From Alloprevotella sp. Lung230 (GTDB lineage: Bacteria; Bacteroidota; Bacteroidia; Bacteroidales; Bacteroidaceae): a stretch of DNA of 64,000 bases. The stretch is taken from NCBI RefSeq assembly GCF_014385435.1, contig NZ_JACSUD010000002.1:1-64000 (forward strand). The letters run 5' to 3'. The position numbers and the translations under genes are program-made. Shown piece after piece: positions 8,720 through 15,389 of this stretch (positions are counted from its first letter, which is position 1; each line of letters begins with the position of its first letter). The notes below the pieces were generated by a model. It was not told the DNA's origin. It saw nothing but the letters and a program-made list of their open reading frames with translations, and searched no databases.

Positions 8720-9415
8720 ATGAAAGCAACATCTCTCAAGAAAATCAGTTTCTGGGTACTTCTTGCACTCCCTTTGGGAATGTGGGGACAATCAATAGAT
8801 GCGGTTGGTATCAACACACGTAAGCCAACAGAACTATTAAATGTAAATGGGACAGTGCGTATACGAGAACTACCTCAGAATGGTTCTACTAATAGTATAC
8901 GCACCCAAAGCAATGGAATAGTTTCGGCGGCTGGAAAAGATCAAGAGTTTAAGATTTCAGATAATAATGTAGATAATGCAACCCATACTTTCAGAGACCC
9001 TGATCAAAGAGGGGTTCTCCATGCTAATGATCAAGGAGTGATAGGAGCTGCACCGGCAGCAAAGCCGCTTTTCTTCCATATGCCTTGTATGGTATTACCT
9101 TTAGAAACGACTTTTTCGGGTTACAATCCGACAACTCAAGAATTTGTTGTGGATCTCTATCAGACCTATGCAGACCAGTTTGCCACACACTATGTTGCCT
9201 CACCGACTCCCACCAGTACCTCTGCTGCCAGCAATACAGCAGGTGAACTTCCTGTGGAGCAAGCAGCGGATTTGGAATACTACATTACCTATTATGACCC
9301 TTTGGTCTTCTCTAATGTTAGTGTAGATAATGATGGCAAGTTGCACTATAAAGTAATTCCTGGCGCAGAAGCAACGCAAAACACCTTTATGAACGTCATT
9401 TTTAAGGTGAAATGA
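8720..9415 (+). CDS. secreted protein with tail-fibre/stalk-like N-terminus
   Basis: 231 residues from the Met at 8720; an upstream in-frame start at 8699 would only lengthen the signal. A signal peptide is clear (KKISFWVLLALPLGMWGQ). Just after it, VGINTRKPTELLNVNGTVRI is the short pattern found in Bacteroidota surface and phage-tail-like stalk proteins (VGIGT..P...L.VNG). The rest is Asn/Thr/Ser-rich, with TPTSTSAASNT near residue 165. No enzyme motif. It is a single gene in a more A/T-rich stretch with its own terminator, so it could be a laterally acquired surface protein. Possible adhesin or stalk subunit; low confidence in role. Confidence 0.6.
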   Translation: MKATSLKKISFWVLLALPLGMWGQSIDAVGINTRKPTELLNVNGTVRIRELPQNGSTNSIRTQSNGIVSAAGKDQEFKISDNNVDNATHTFRDPDQRGVLHANDQGVIGAAPAAKPLFFHMPCMVLPLETTFSGYNPTTQEFVVDLYQTYADQFATHYVASPTPTSTSAASNTAGELPVEQAADLEYYITYYDPLVFSNVSVDNDGKLHYKVIPGAEATQNTFMNVIFKVK

Positions 9416-9434
9416 TTAAACTATAATATGGTAT

Positions 9435-9470
9435 AATATGGAGTCCCCTTTGGAGGCTCCATATTTTATT
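9435..9470 (+). terminator. terminator after the secreted stalk-like protein
   Basis: AATATGGAG (9435-9443) pairs with CTCCATATT (9457-9465) with additional CC/GG pairs inside, then TTATTG. Confidence 0.75.
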
Positions 9471-9509
9471 GTAGTGTTCTCATAGTTTTCCTATTCGGAG
9501 TTCTTGATA

Positions 9510-9558
9510 AAGTAGATGCTCAAAATAAATGGGAACATTTAACTTTGAGCATCTACTT
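9510..9558 (-). terminator. hairpin terminator for the reverse-strand TRIC gene; resembles dispersed-repeat ends
   Basis: AAGTAGATGCTCAAA (9510-9524) is the exact inverse of TTTGAGCATCTACTT (9544-9558), lying between two convergent genes. Its arm resembles the repeat end AAGTAGGTGTTCAAA at 11482 and 22120 (13 of 15 positions), so it may be an end-only derivative of the dispersed repeat co-opted as a terminator. Confidence 0.65.
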
Positions 9559-9567
9559 ATTTTCTAT

Positions 9568-10206
9568 TTAAGAGGAAATATCATCGCCTCGGAGGGTGGG
9601 CAGATTGATTTTGTAGCGTACAGCCACCACTCGCGAGATTATGACGACGGCCCCGCACACTAAGCCGCACCCTACGGAGTCTAAGCCTAAACCTCGGCAA
9701 GCCCAATAGGCGATGCCACCGAACACGCAGGCCACAGCGTAGATTTCGGCACGGAAGATGAGTGGGACTTCGTTGAGAAAGACATCACGCACCACACCGC
9801 CGCCGGCACCGGTGAGCGCCCCCATCACGATGGCCACCCAAAAGGGATAGCCGGTGGAGAGCGTCTTTTCGATGCCAATCACGGCAAACATCCCCAAACC
9901 GATGGTGTCGAAGATGAACCAAGTGTTTCGCTGGCGAATGACAATCTTTCCAAATAGCGCCACCAAGAGCAAGGCCACCAGGTTGATGAGGAAGTAGATG
10001 CCGTTGTGCATCCAAAAGATAGGCACATTGAGCAGCAAGTCGCGGATTGTGCCGCCCCCAATGGCTGTGGCCAAACCTACAACGTAAGCTCCAAAAAGGT
10101 CAAAACGTTTGGCACTGGCCAAACGAATGCCGGAAATGGCAAAAGCCAGCGTACCGATATAGTCGAGCAGGTTGACAAAAGTCAGTTCGAGAGGAAGAAA
10201 AGTCAT
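9568..10206 (-). CDS. TRIC/UPF0126-family membrane protein (YicG-like)
   Basis: 212 residues, matching the two-repeat UPF0126 family now grouped with trimeric intracellular cation channels. Seven membrane spans are apparent. Each of the two repeats has the family glycine signature: GLATAIGGGTIRDLLL near residue 45 and MGALTGAGGGVVRDVFL near residue 130. It probably conducts monovalent cations across the inner membrane; a physiological substrate is not shown by sequence. It follows the DUF5103 gene by 21 bp on the same strand, so the two are probably co-transcribed. Confidence 0.88.
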   Translation of the reverse strand: MTFLPLELTFVNLLDYIGTLAFAISGIRLASAKRFDLFGAYVVGLATAIGGGTIRDLLLNVPIFWMHNGIYFLINLVALLLVALFGKIVIRQRNTWFIFDTIGLGMFAVIGIEKTLSTGYPFWVAIVMGALTGAGGGVVRDVFLNEVPLIFRAEIYAVACVFGGIAYWACRGLGLDSVGCGLVCGAVVIISRVVAVRYKINLPTLRGDDISS

Positions 10207-10227
10207 GTGGTACAGAAGGAGGAAAAA

Positions 10228-11481
10228 TCAGCTTTTTGCAGTGGTTGCTCCTACCAGTCGGGTGTAGCGTTCGCCCGGCCTTTGGTAGTAGATAAGAATG
10301 GTGTAGTCGTTGGTGGTTTGGAAGAAGTCGCCCTCTATCAGAGAGGAGTCTGTCGGGTGCCCCACCTTTTTTTCGAGAGTAAGATAACGATAGCTGTAAT
10401 AGCCCTGTTTGAGCCATAAAGCAGCTTCATAGGCTTGCCGTTGCTCATCGTAGGTCATACGATACTGCTGAGGAGGGCCATTCGTCCATTGTCCATCAAT
10501 ATAGATTTCGGTGTTGGGCAAAGGAGAACTTTGGAGACTAAAATGCACAAAGACATATTCACTCTCGGTGGCGTTGTCTTGATTGTCCGTGTTGCGGATG
10601 ACGCTCGTGCCATTGCTGTCCCCTACCAGCAAGTAGTTCTTTCGAGGCTCATCAGTTTGCAATGTGGTATGGAAGTAAGGAGGAAACCACTCGATACGCT
10701 CCATGTGCATACCGGGGAAACGCGTACTGAGCATCTCAAAACTTCGATACTCGTTGCCGGCTCGGAAGATGAGGTCCGGACAATGCTGCCAAATCAATGT
10801 CCCTCCTCGGGTTAATGTGGGGGCCGGGGCAACAACAGCGCAATCCACATCGGCATTCTGCACAATCTCGACCTTCAAGGCTTCACGCAAGTCATTGCTC
10901 GGCAGAGCTTGGGCATTTAGTTCGACGCTCACTTGCTGGTGACGGGCATTCCAGTCGATGTCAGTGTTGCTGCTCACCTGTGCCTGCACGCCCACAATGG
11001 GCTCTACGACTCGACAGCAGACCTCAGCAACAGGCGTTGACTTCTCTCCATTATCATCGAAAATCGTGATGCGATAATTTCCTGAAATCAAAGGGCGCAT
11101 TTCACCATTGGGAAAGGAAAAGGAATAGTGTGTGTAGAGCGTCGAAGTGTTGCGACTCTCGCTATGGTTCTCAATGGGCACATCAGTTTGAGTACTCTCC
11201 ATAAACTCTGCGGCAAACAGTCCCTCTGTGGGCTTCCAGTTGAAGTCGCAATGTTCCACCCGATAGAAAAAGCGCAGGTTGTCGTGCGACATTTGGTCGA
11301 AGCTCACGTGCATCAACTGAGCCCCCTGAAGCTGAATCACCGGGAGGGCTGAGAGCCGTCCATCGACTTCACAGCGCAACGTGCACACATCGTCGCGCAA
11401 CGTTCGGTGGTGCTGAGGAAAGAGGACTCCGCAACAATAGCAAAAGAGGAAGAGCAAACTAATGCGACGCATAAATTCCAT
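10228..11481 (-). CDS. DUF5103 protein (type IX secretion plug-like)
   Basis: 417 residues from the ATG at 11481; the Met at 11472 is an equally good start, while the longer TTG frame from 11496 would begin inside the dispersed repeat. A signal peptide (MRRISLLFLFCYCCGVLF) exports it. The mature protein matches DUF5103: repeated beta-sandwich segments with FFYRVEHCDFNW near residue 80 and YTHYSFSFPNG near 125. The founding family member plugs the SprA translocon of the type IX secretion system at the outer membrane. Expression probably starts inside the repeat at 11482-11678, which has TTTG-N20-TACCTTTG on this strand. Downstream partner: the TRIC-like gene. Confidence 0.82.
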   Translation of the reverse strand: MEFMRRISLLFLFCYCCGVLFPQHHRTLRDDVCTLRCEVDGRLSALPVIQLQGAQLMHVSFDQMSHDNLRFFYRVEHCDFNWKPTEGLFAAEFMESTQTDVPIENHSESRNTSTLYTHYSFSFPNGEMRPLISGNYRITIFDDNGEKSTPVAEVCCRVVEPIVGVQAQVSSNTDIDWNARHQQVSVELNAQALPSNDLREALKVEIVQNADVDCAVVAPAPTLTRGGTLIWQHCPDLIFRAGNEYRSFEMLSTRFPGMHMERIEWFPPYFHTTLQTDEPRKNYLLVGDSNGTSVIRNTDNQDNATESEYVFVHFSLQSSPLPNTEIYIDGQWTNGPPQQYRMTYDEQRQAYEAALWLKQGYYSYRYLTLEKKVGHPTDSSLIEGDFFQTTNDYTILIYYQRPGERYTRLVGATTAKS

Positions 11482-11678
11482 TAAGTAGGTGTTCAAAATT
11501 AATGGATACTATATTTGTTTCAATTTTTCGTCAGGCTGTCTTTGAGAAGAAGGAGTGTAGCGGGCTACACGACTGATGAACAAAGGTAAGATGACGGAAA
11601 AGGGGAGACAAAGAGGGTTGCAAAGTAGAGAATCGCCTACAACTAAGATAATTACGTTTAGTTTTGAAGACTGACTTA
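11482..11678 (-). repeat. full copy (197 bp) of dispersed repeat carrying a promoter core
   Basis: It fills the whole gap between the GH29 stop and the DUF5103 ATG. Read on the reverse strand it aligns over its length with 28967-29162: shared blocks include TTCTCTACTTTG, CCTTTGTTCAT, CGTGTAGC, TACACTCCTT, GACGAAAAATTGAAACAAA and TAGTATCCA. The ends are imperfect inverted repeats (TAAGTAGGTGTTCAAAA at one end, TTTTGAAGACTGACTTA at the other). No coding capacity, so MITE-like. Confidence 0.8.
11581..11612 (-). promoter_or_regulatory. promoter-like core in the repeat, driving DUF5103
   Basis: Reverse strand: TTTG (11612-11609), 20-bp spacer, TACCTTTG (11588-11581), a full match to the Bacteroidota consensus. 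The predicted transcript would begin near 11574, just before a small hairpin (GTGTAG-CCCG-CTACAC), about 90 nt before the DUF5103 ATG. Confidence 0.65.
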
Positions 11679-12980
11679 TTACTTTAGAGAAATCACAAAG
11701 ATGCGGTCGGCCATTTCTTTGTCTGCAGGTGGGAGGTCAAAGGACAAGCGTCTGCGAGTTTGCTGAAATGTCATCGGCAAGGTGTTGCCAAAGGGCGTCA
11801 TGCGTTTGACGCGTCGGTCGCACTCCACTTCTATATGTGTGCAGTTGGGGTCAAGCACGTGTAGGTACACCTCGTTTCCTCGTTGTGTGCTCACCACATC
11901 TTCACCATTTCCCAAGCACCCGGCTTCCGTACCATAGATGGTTGTCCCATAACGACTGAGCCATTTGCCCAGGTCTGCCAAGCGTTCGAGTGCCGCCGTA
12001 GGCAGATTGCCATCAGGTTGCGGACCGATGTTGAGCAAGAGATTTGCCCCCTTGGAGGCGGTGCGCACCAGTAGGCGAATGAGCGTTTCAGGCGACTTGT
12101 AGTTTTGATCGGCCACTCGATAGCCCCACATACCATTCATCGTTTGACAGGTCTCAAGAGGGAGAGGGCTGATGTCTTGTCCGCTCAGTCCGGCGTGATT
12201 TTCACCAGGCACATCCCGCTCAAAGATTTGGATGTCTTCCCCTTCATAGGGAGTTTGGTGGTGATTGTTGCCCACCAAACACGCGGGTTGCAGGCGATGG
12301 ATGAGCGCGTACTGTCCTGGCAACTGCCAATCAAAGGGTACACTGTCCTCATCGTGATCCCACCAGCCATCAAACCAGATGGCACGAATAGAGCCATAGC
12401 GTGTGAGGAGCTCGGTCAGTTGCCGATTCATGAAGTCGTAATACTGAGGCCAATTCTCCAGCTTGGGATCTTTGCCCGTGTGGCGGGCAGTGCGTCCGGT
12501 GGGATAATCATCACGCGTCCAGTCGATGTGGCTGTAATAAAGGTGCAATGCGATGTCATTGTCGTGGCAGGCACGGGCAAGTTGAGCCACGATGTCCTGT
12601 CCGTAGGGAGTATGCATGATGTTGTAGTCGCTCGCTCGAGTGTCCCACATCGAGAAACCATCGTGGTGTCGTGTGGTGAAAGTGATGTAGCGTGCCCCGG
12701 AGGCTTTGATGGCTTTCACCCAGGCATTGGCATCAAAGGCATGAGGATAGAAAGCATTGGCAGCTTTGGCATACTCTCGGTGATCGATATTGGCATTTTG
12801 CATATACCACTCGCCTTGTCCGAAAATCGAGTAAATTCCCCAATGCAGGAAGATGCCCAATCGGTCGGCCGCAAAGGCACGACGGCTATTGAGATTTTCG
12901 GAAGAGGGTTGATAATGTTGTGCTGTGGAGGGCGATGTCCAGAGCAGCAGAGCGAAGAGGAAGACTAGAAAGCGTTTCAT
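11679..12980 (-). CDS. GH29 alpha-L-fucosidase, exported
   Basis: 433 residues. It hydrolyses terminal alpha-L-fucose from host or plant glycans. A cleavable signal peptide (KRFLVFLFALLLWTSPSTAQ) sends it to the periplasm or, via further export, the surface. The GH29 barrel begins at about residue 35: FLHWGIYSIFGQGEWY, then YITFTTRHHDGFSMWD, then IWFDGWWDHD with the predicted nucleophile Asp204. The C-terminal ~80 residues form a small beta domain. Length fits the short-form, single-catalytic-domain GH29 enzymes. A TACTTTTG box lies on the reverse strand at 13015-13008. It is not next to susC/susD genes, so it is a stand-alone enzyme and not part of a visible utilisation locus. Confidence 0.93.
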   Translation of the reverse strand: MKRFLVFLFALLLWTSPSTAQHYQPSSENLNSRRAFAADRLGIFLHWGIYSIFGQGEWYMQNANIDHREYAKAANAFYPHAFDANAWVKAIKASGARYITFTTRHHDGFSMWDTRASDYNIMHTPYGQDIVAQLARACHDNDIALHLYYSHIDWTRDDYPTGRTARHTGKDPKLENWPQYYDFMNRQLTELLTRYGSIRAIWFDGWWDHDEDSVPFDWQLPGQYALIHRLQPACLVGNNHHQTPYEGEDIQIFERDVPGENHAGLSGQDISPLPLETCQTMNGMWGYRVADQNYKSPETLIRLLVRTASKGANLLLNIGPQPDGNLPTAALERLADLGKWLSRYGTTIYGTEAGCLGNGEDVVSTQRGNEVYLHVLDPNCTHIEVECDRRVKRMTPFGNTLPMTFQQTRRRLSFDLPPADKEMADRIFVISLK

Positions 12981-13007
12981 GGGGACGTAAAGGATTTATT
13001 CTCTGCG

Positions 13008-13015
13008 CAAAAGTA
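13008..13015 (-). promoter_or_regulatory. -7 box for the GH29 gene
   Basis: Reverse strand TACTTTTG, 27 bp before the GH29 ATG. It faces a second TACTTTTG (13058-13065) for rnpB, making a compact divergent promoter region. Confidence 0.55.
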
Positions 13016-13057
13016 GTGAAAAAAGCCGATTTCCCCACGTTTTCCAGAGAAAAGTTG

Positions 13058-13065
13058 TACTTTTG
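13058..13065 (+). promoter_or_regulatory. -7 box for rnpB
   Basis: TACTTTTG ends 5 bp before the first paired base of RNase P RNA (13071), the expected distance to a start site. A good -33 box is not obvious. Confidence 0.65.
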
Positions 13066-13070
13066 CAGCA

Positions 13071-13471
13071 GAAAGGTTGCAGTCGGACAGTCTGTCGCTT
13101 GCATTCTTGTGATGTAAGAGGAAAGTCCGGGCAACACAGAGCATTCCGCTTCTTAATGGGAAGTTGCTCGCGAGAGTAAATCAGTGCAGAAGAAAACAAC
13201 CGCCCCTCACGCTCCTAAGGGCTTCGAGGGGTAAGGGTGAGAAGGTGGGGTAAGAGCCCACCGGCTGAACGGTGACGTCTCAGGCCGTGCACATCGGAAG
13301 TTGAAAGTTCATGTAAACCGACGCAGTAAGAGTTGCTCGCTCAAATCTCTATGGAGATGGGTCGGAGGGTAGAACGATAGAGTGGGTCGGCAACGGCTCA
13401 CCAAGATAAATGACAGACGGCTCACCCCGCGTGAGAGACAAAACCCGGCTCATCGGCCGGCTGCTCCTTTC
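13071..13471 (+). ncRNA. rnpB: RNase P RNA, bacterial class A
   Basis: About 400 nt. The catalytic RNA that matures tRNA 5' ends. The universally conserved core is readable: GAGGAAAGTCCGGGC near 13118-13132, GGTAAGAGCCCACCGG near 13248-13263, and the 3' segment CCCGGCTCATCGGCCGGCT (13444-13462). P1 is formed by GAAAGG...GCAG at the 5' end and CTGCTCCTTTC at the 3' end, which fixes the boundaries. The GAGCCCACCGG/CGGCC region fits the P15 loop contacting the tRNA CCA end. It is transcribed from a TACTTTTG box and ends before a very strong palindromic terminator. Confidence 0.95.
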
Positions 13472-13501
13472 TTTTCAAGAACCAAACGGCTTTACATAAA
13501 A

Positions 13502-13545
13502 TAAAAAATGGGCCATAGAGACGTCTCTATGGCCCATTTTTTATA
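13502..13545. terminator. bidirectional terminator between rnpB and the SPOR lipoprotein
   Basis: A near-perfect palindrome: AAAAAATGGGCCATAGAGAC mirrors GTCTCTATGGCCCATTTTTT. The A-run and T-run on both sides make it work in both directions for the convergent rnpB and the reverse-strand gene. Confidence 0.9.
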
Positions 13546-13574
13546 AGAGGGTTGTCGCAAAGCAACACTGCGGC

Positions 13575-14066
13575 TTAGTTCTGCAGCAGCCAAGCGTCAG
13601 GATGTGTGCTTCTGAGCTGGTTGCGGCTTTGCGCTGCTTGTGCTTTGTCATCGAACGAAGAAGCCACTACACGGAACCAACCGGTATGTCCATTGATGGT
13701 TTCGTTGGTTTTCACCACGCGTGCAGCAAAACCTCGATTGCGCAACGTTGTCATCACGCCCTCGGCATTGGTCTGATTGATGAAACTGCCCACCACCACA
13801 CTATAAGCTTTGAGAGGCTCACCATTGATGACAGTGACACCACCGGCAATGGTGCGTACAGGTACATCGTCTACCACGACAGGGGTCGTCACAACGGGGG
13901 TTACTTCTTGCTTGGGAGCAACAGTCACGGTCTGTGTGTTGTTCTGCTGTTCCTTAGCACGAGCAGCTTCATAGGCTTTACGATAAGCGCTTTCTTGAGA
14001 GCCACAAGAAGAGAGGGACGCCACAGCGGCACAAAGGGAAAGGGCGAGAATGATGTGATTCTTCAT
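13575..14066 (-). CDS. SPOR-domain lipoprotein
   Basis: 163 residues. Lipoprotein signal with the lipobox LSSC (Cys near residue 21). A Gln/Lys-rich helical stretch and a Thr/Val-rich linker (VTVAPKQEVTPVVTTPVV) lead to a C-terminal SPOR domain from about residue 85: YSVVVGSFINQTNAEGVMTTL, then GFAARVV and GWFRVVASSFDDKAQA. SPOR domains bind denuded peptidoglycan glycan strands at division sites. It is therefore probably an envelope or septal wall-binding protein, monocistronic and convergent with rnpB. Confidence 0.9.
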   Translation of the reverse strand: MKNHIILALSLCAAVASLSSCGSQESAYRKAYEAARAKEQQNNTQTVTVAPKQEVTPVVTTPVVVDDVPVRTIAGGVTVINGEPLKAYSVVVGSFINQTNAEGVMTTLRNRGFAARVVKTNETINGHTGWFRVVASSFDDKAQAAQSRNQLRSTHPDAWLLQN

Positions 14067-14275
14067 GTTGAAAATGACTTTTATGCAATGAAAATGATGA
14101 TTATTTCTACGAAAGGAAAAATCGTCCTCTGTTTCTGAGGAAAATCCGTTCAGAGGGAAAGATTTAATGTGGCAAAGTTACAATGAAAATCCTATTTAAG
14201 GCCAAGAAAAGGCAAAAAAAAGATTAAACCTTCTACTTTTGAGTAAGTTTATTGCCTTTTCTCAAATAAAAGTGC

Positions 14276-14283
14276 TATTTTTG
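14276..14283 (+). promoter_or_regulatory. -7 box for the YtxH/holin-like operon
   Basis: TATTTTTG, with a TTG at 14252-14254 (21-bp spacer) as a weak -33 element, 38 bp before the YtxH-like ATG. A second TACTTTTG lies upstream at 14234-14241. Confidence 0.5.
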
Positions 14284-14321
14284 AAGTCGAAAATTTATTA
14301 ACCCTCTAACACCCAACTATT

Positions 14322-14528
14322 ATGAAAGGTTTAAGCATCCTTGCAGCATTTCTTGGTGGTGCCGCTGTTGGCGCCGCTTGTGGTATCCTCTTTGCTCCCG
14401 AACGCGGTGAAGACACTCGCTCACGCATCGCTGAAGCTATCCGTAAGCGTGGCATCAAGCTCAACGGCAAAGAGCTCGAAAATCTGGTCGACGACATCGC
14501 CGACGAACTCAATGTGTCTAACGCATAA
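14322..14528 (+). CDS. YtxH-domain small membrane protein
   Basis: 68 residues. One N-terminal transmembrane/glycine-zipper helix (ILAAFLGGAAVGAACGILFAP) followed by the YtxH signature ERGEDTRSRIAEAIRKRG and a charged amphipathic tail. The family is common in Firmicutes and Bacteroidota and is often linked to envelope stress, but its biochemical role is unknown. First gene of a three-gene operon with the holin-like protein (9 bp downstream) and a small basic protein. Confidence 0.88.
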   Translation: MKGLSILAAFLGGAAVGAACGILFAPERGEDTRSRIAEAIRKRGIKLNGKELENLVDDIADELNVSNA

Positions 14529-14537
14529 TTCCTGACC

Positions 14538-14966
14538 GTGTTTTCAAACGATAAGAACATCGAAGCCTTGGTGCGTTTGGTCGAAAATCTCAAACGCTAC
14601 GGAGAGTTACGCTGGGAGAGTTTACAGCTCGATTTTGTGAGCAAGATGACCCTTTTGGCCACGACACTCATTTTAGGAGCGGTGATTTTTGGCATCACAG
14701 CGCTGGTGGTCGTGTTCTTGTCCTTTGCAGCTGTCCACTTCTTGGCTTCACACGTTGGAGGATTGGCGATGGCCTATCTTATTGTTGCCGTGGGCTATGT
14801 CGTCTTGGCCTTTTTGGCCTATTCCCTACGGCGTCCTCTTCTGCTTAATCCGATAGCCACTCTTTTGGAACGCCTCTTCTTGGCCGACGACCATCGCCCC
14901 GAAGACAGCACTGTTTCTGATGGATATCGTGCTGCACGGCGTGGAGAAGATTACGACTACCTTTAA
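14538..14966 (+). CDS. phage-holin-family-like membrane protein
   Basis: 142 residues, GTG start at 14538 placed 9 bp after the YtxH gene. An amphipathic N-terminal helix (IEALVRLVENLKRYGELRWE) precedes two long membrane helices (LATTLILGAVIFGITALVVVF and LAMAYLIVAVGYVVLAFLAY). This is the layout of the Bacteroidota proteins annotated as 'phage holin family' or Holin-X. There is no phage context; the partner genes point to a chromosomal envelope role. The C-terminal tail is acidic and cytoplasmic. Confidence 0.75.
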   Translation: MFSNDKNIEALVRLVENLKRYGELRWESLQLDFVSKMTLLATTLILGAVIFGITALVVVFLSFAAVHFLASHVGGLAMAYLIVAVGYVVLAFLAYSLRRPLLLNPIATLLERLFLADDHRPEDSTVSDGYRAARRGEDYDYL

Positions 14967-14972
14967 GATTGA

Positions 14973-15242
14973 ATGCCTATGCCAACTTCATCCCCACTTG
15001 CTGCCTTGAAGGCACGTCGTGTTGCTGTGGAACAAGAGTTGAGCAAAGTCGAAGCGCAAATCGCCAAAGACTATGCCTTCTTAACAGCACCTCCTCCCCC
15101 GACCAACAATCGATTTGAAAACATCCTTAGTGTGGCCTCACGCGCTTGGTTTGTGGCCGATGGCGTCATGACGGGCTATAAGCTCTTCCGTCGTCTAAAT
15201 GGCCTGACCGGTATTTTTCGCCGCAAGAAAAGCAAGCGCTAA
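14973..15242 (+). CDS. small hypothetical protein, third gene of YtxH/holin-like operon
   Basis: 89 residues. The start at 14973 is 6 bp after the holin-like stop. A coiled-coil-like N-terminus (ALKARRVAVEQELSKVEAQI), a proline patch (APPPPT) and a strongly basic C-terminus (FRRKKSKR). No clear transmembrane segment, though SVASRAWFVADGVMTGYKLF is moderately hydrophobic. Position and size match the small third gene that accompanies YtxH and holin-like genes in Bacteroidales. A strong terminator follows within 25 bp. Function unknown. Confidence 0.75.
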   Translation: MPMPTSSPLAALKARRVAVEQELSKVEAQIAKDYAFLTAPPPPTNNRFENILSVASRAWFVADGVMTGYKLFRRLNGLTGIFRRKKSKR

Positions 15243-15262
15243 GGTTTACCCTTTACTTTAAG

Positions 15263-15296
15263 AAAGCCCTTGCACCTTTGGCAAGGGCTTTTTTTT
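15263..15296 (+). terminator. terminator of the YtxH/holin-like operon
   Basis: AAAGCCCTTGC pairs with GCAAGGGCTTT across ACCTTTG, followed by a run of T. Confidence 0.9.
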
Positions 15297-15389
15297 GAGT
15301 AAAACCTCACGGCCGATTCGCATGCTCTCTCTTCCGTACGTTCACTCCTCACTTTTTCGACTACGACCTTTCGTCTAATCTATCTTTTC

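Noticed and set aside
11482-11678. Conserved riboswitch or leader RNA in place of a repeat
   Set aside because: Deleted and end-only derivatives and inverted terminal repeats fit a mobile element better. The small GTGTAG hairpin does not show clear covariation between copies. Not fully excluded.
14538-14966. Prophage remnant (holin)
   Set aside because: No other phage gene nearby; the operon partners are YtxH and a small basic protein, typical chromosomal envelope genes.
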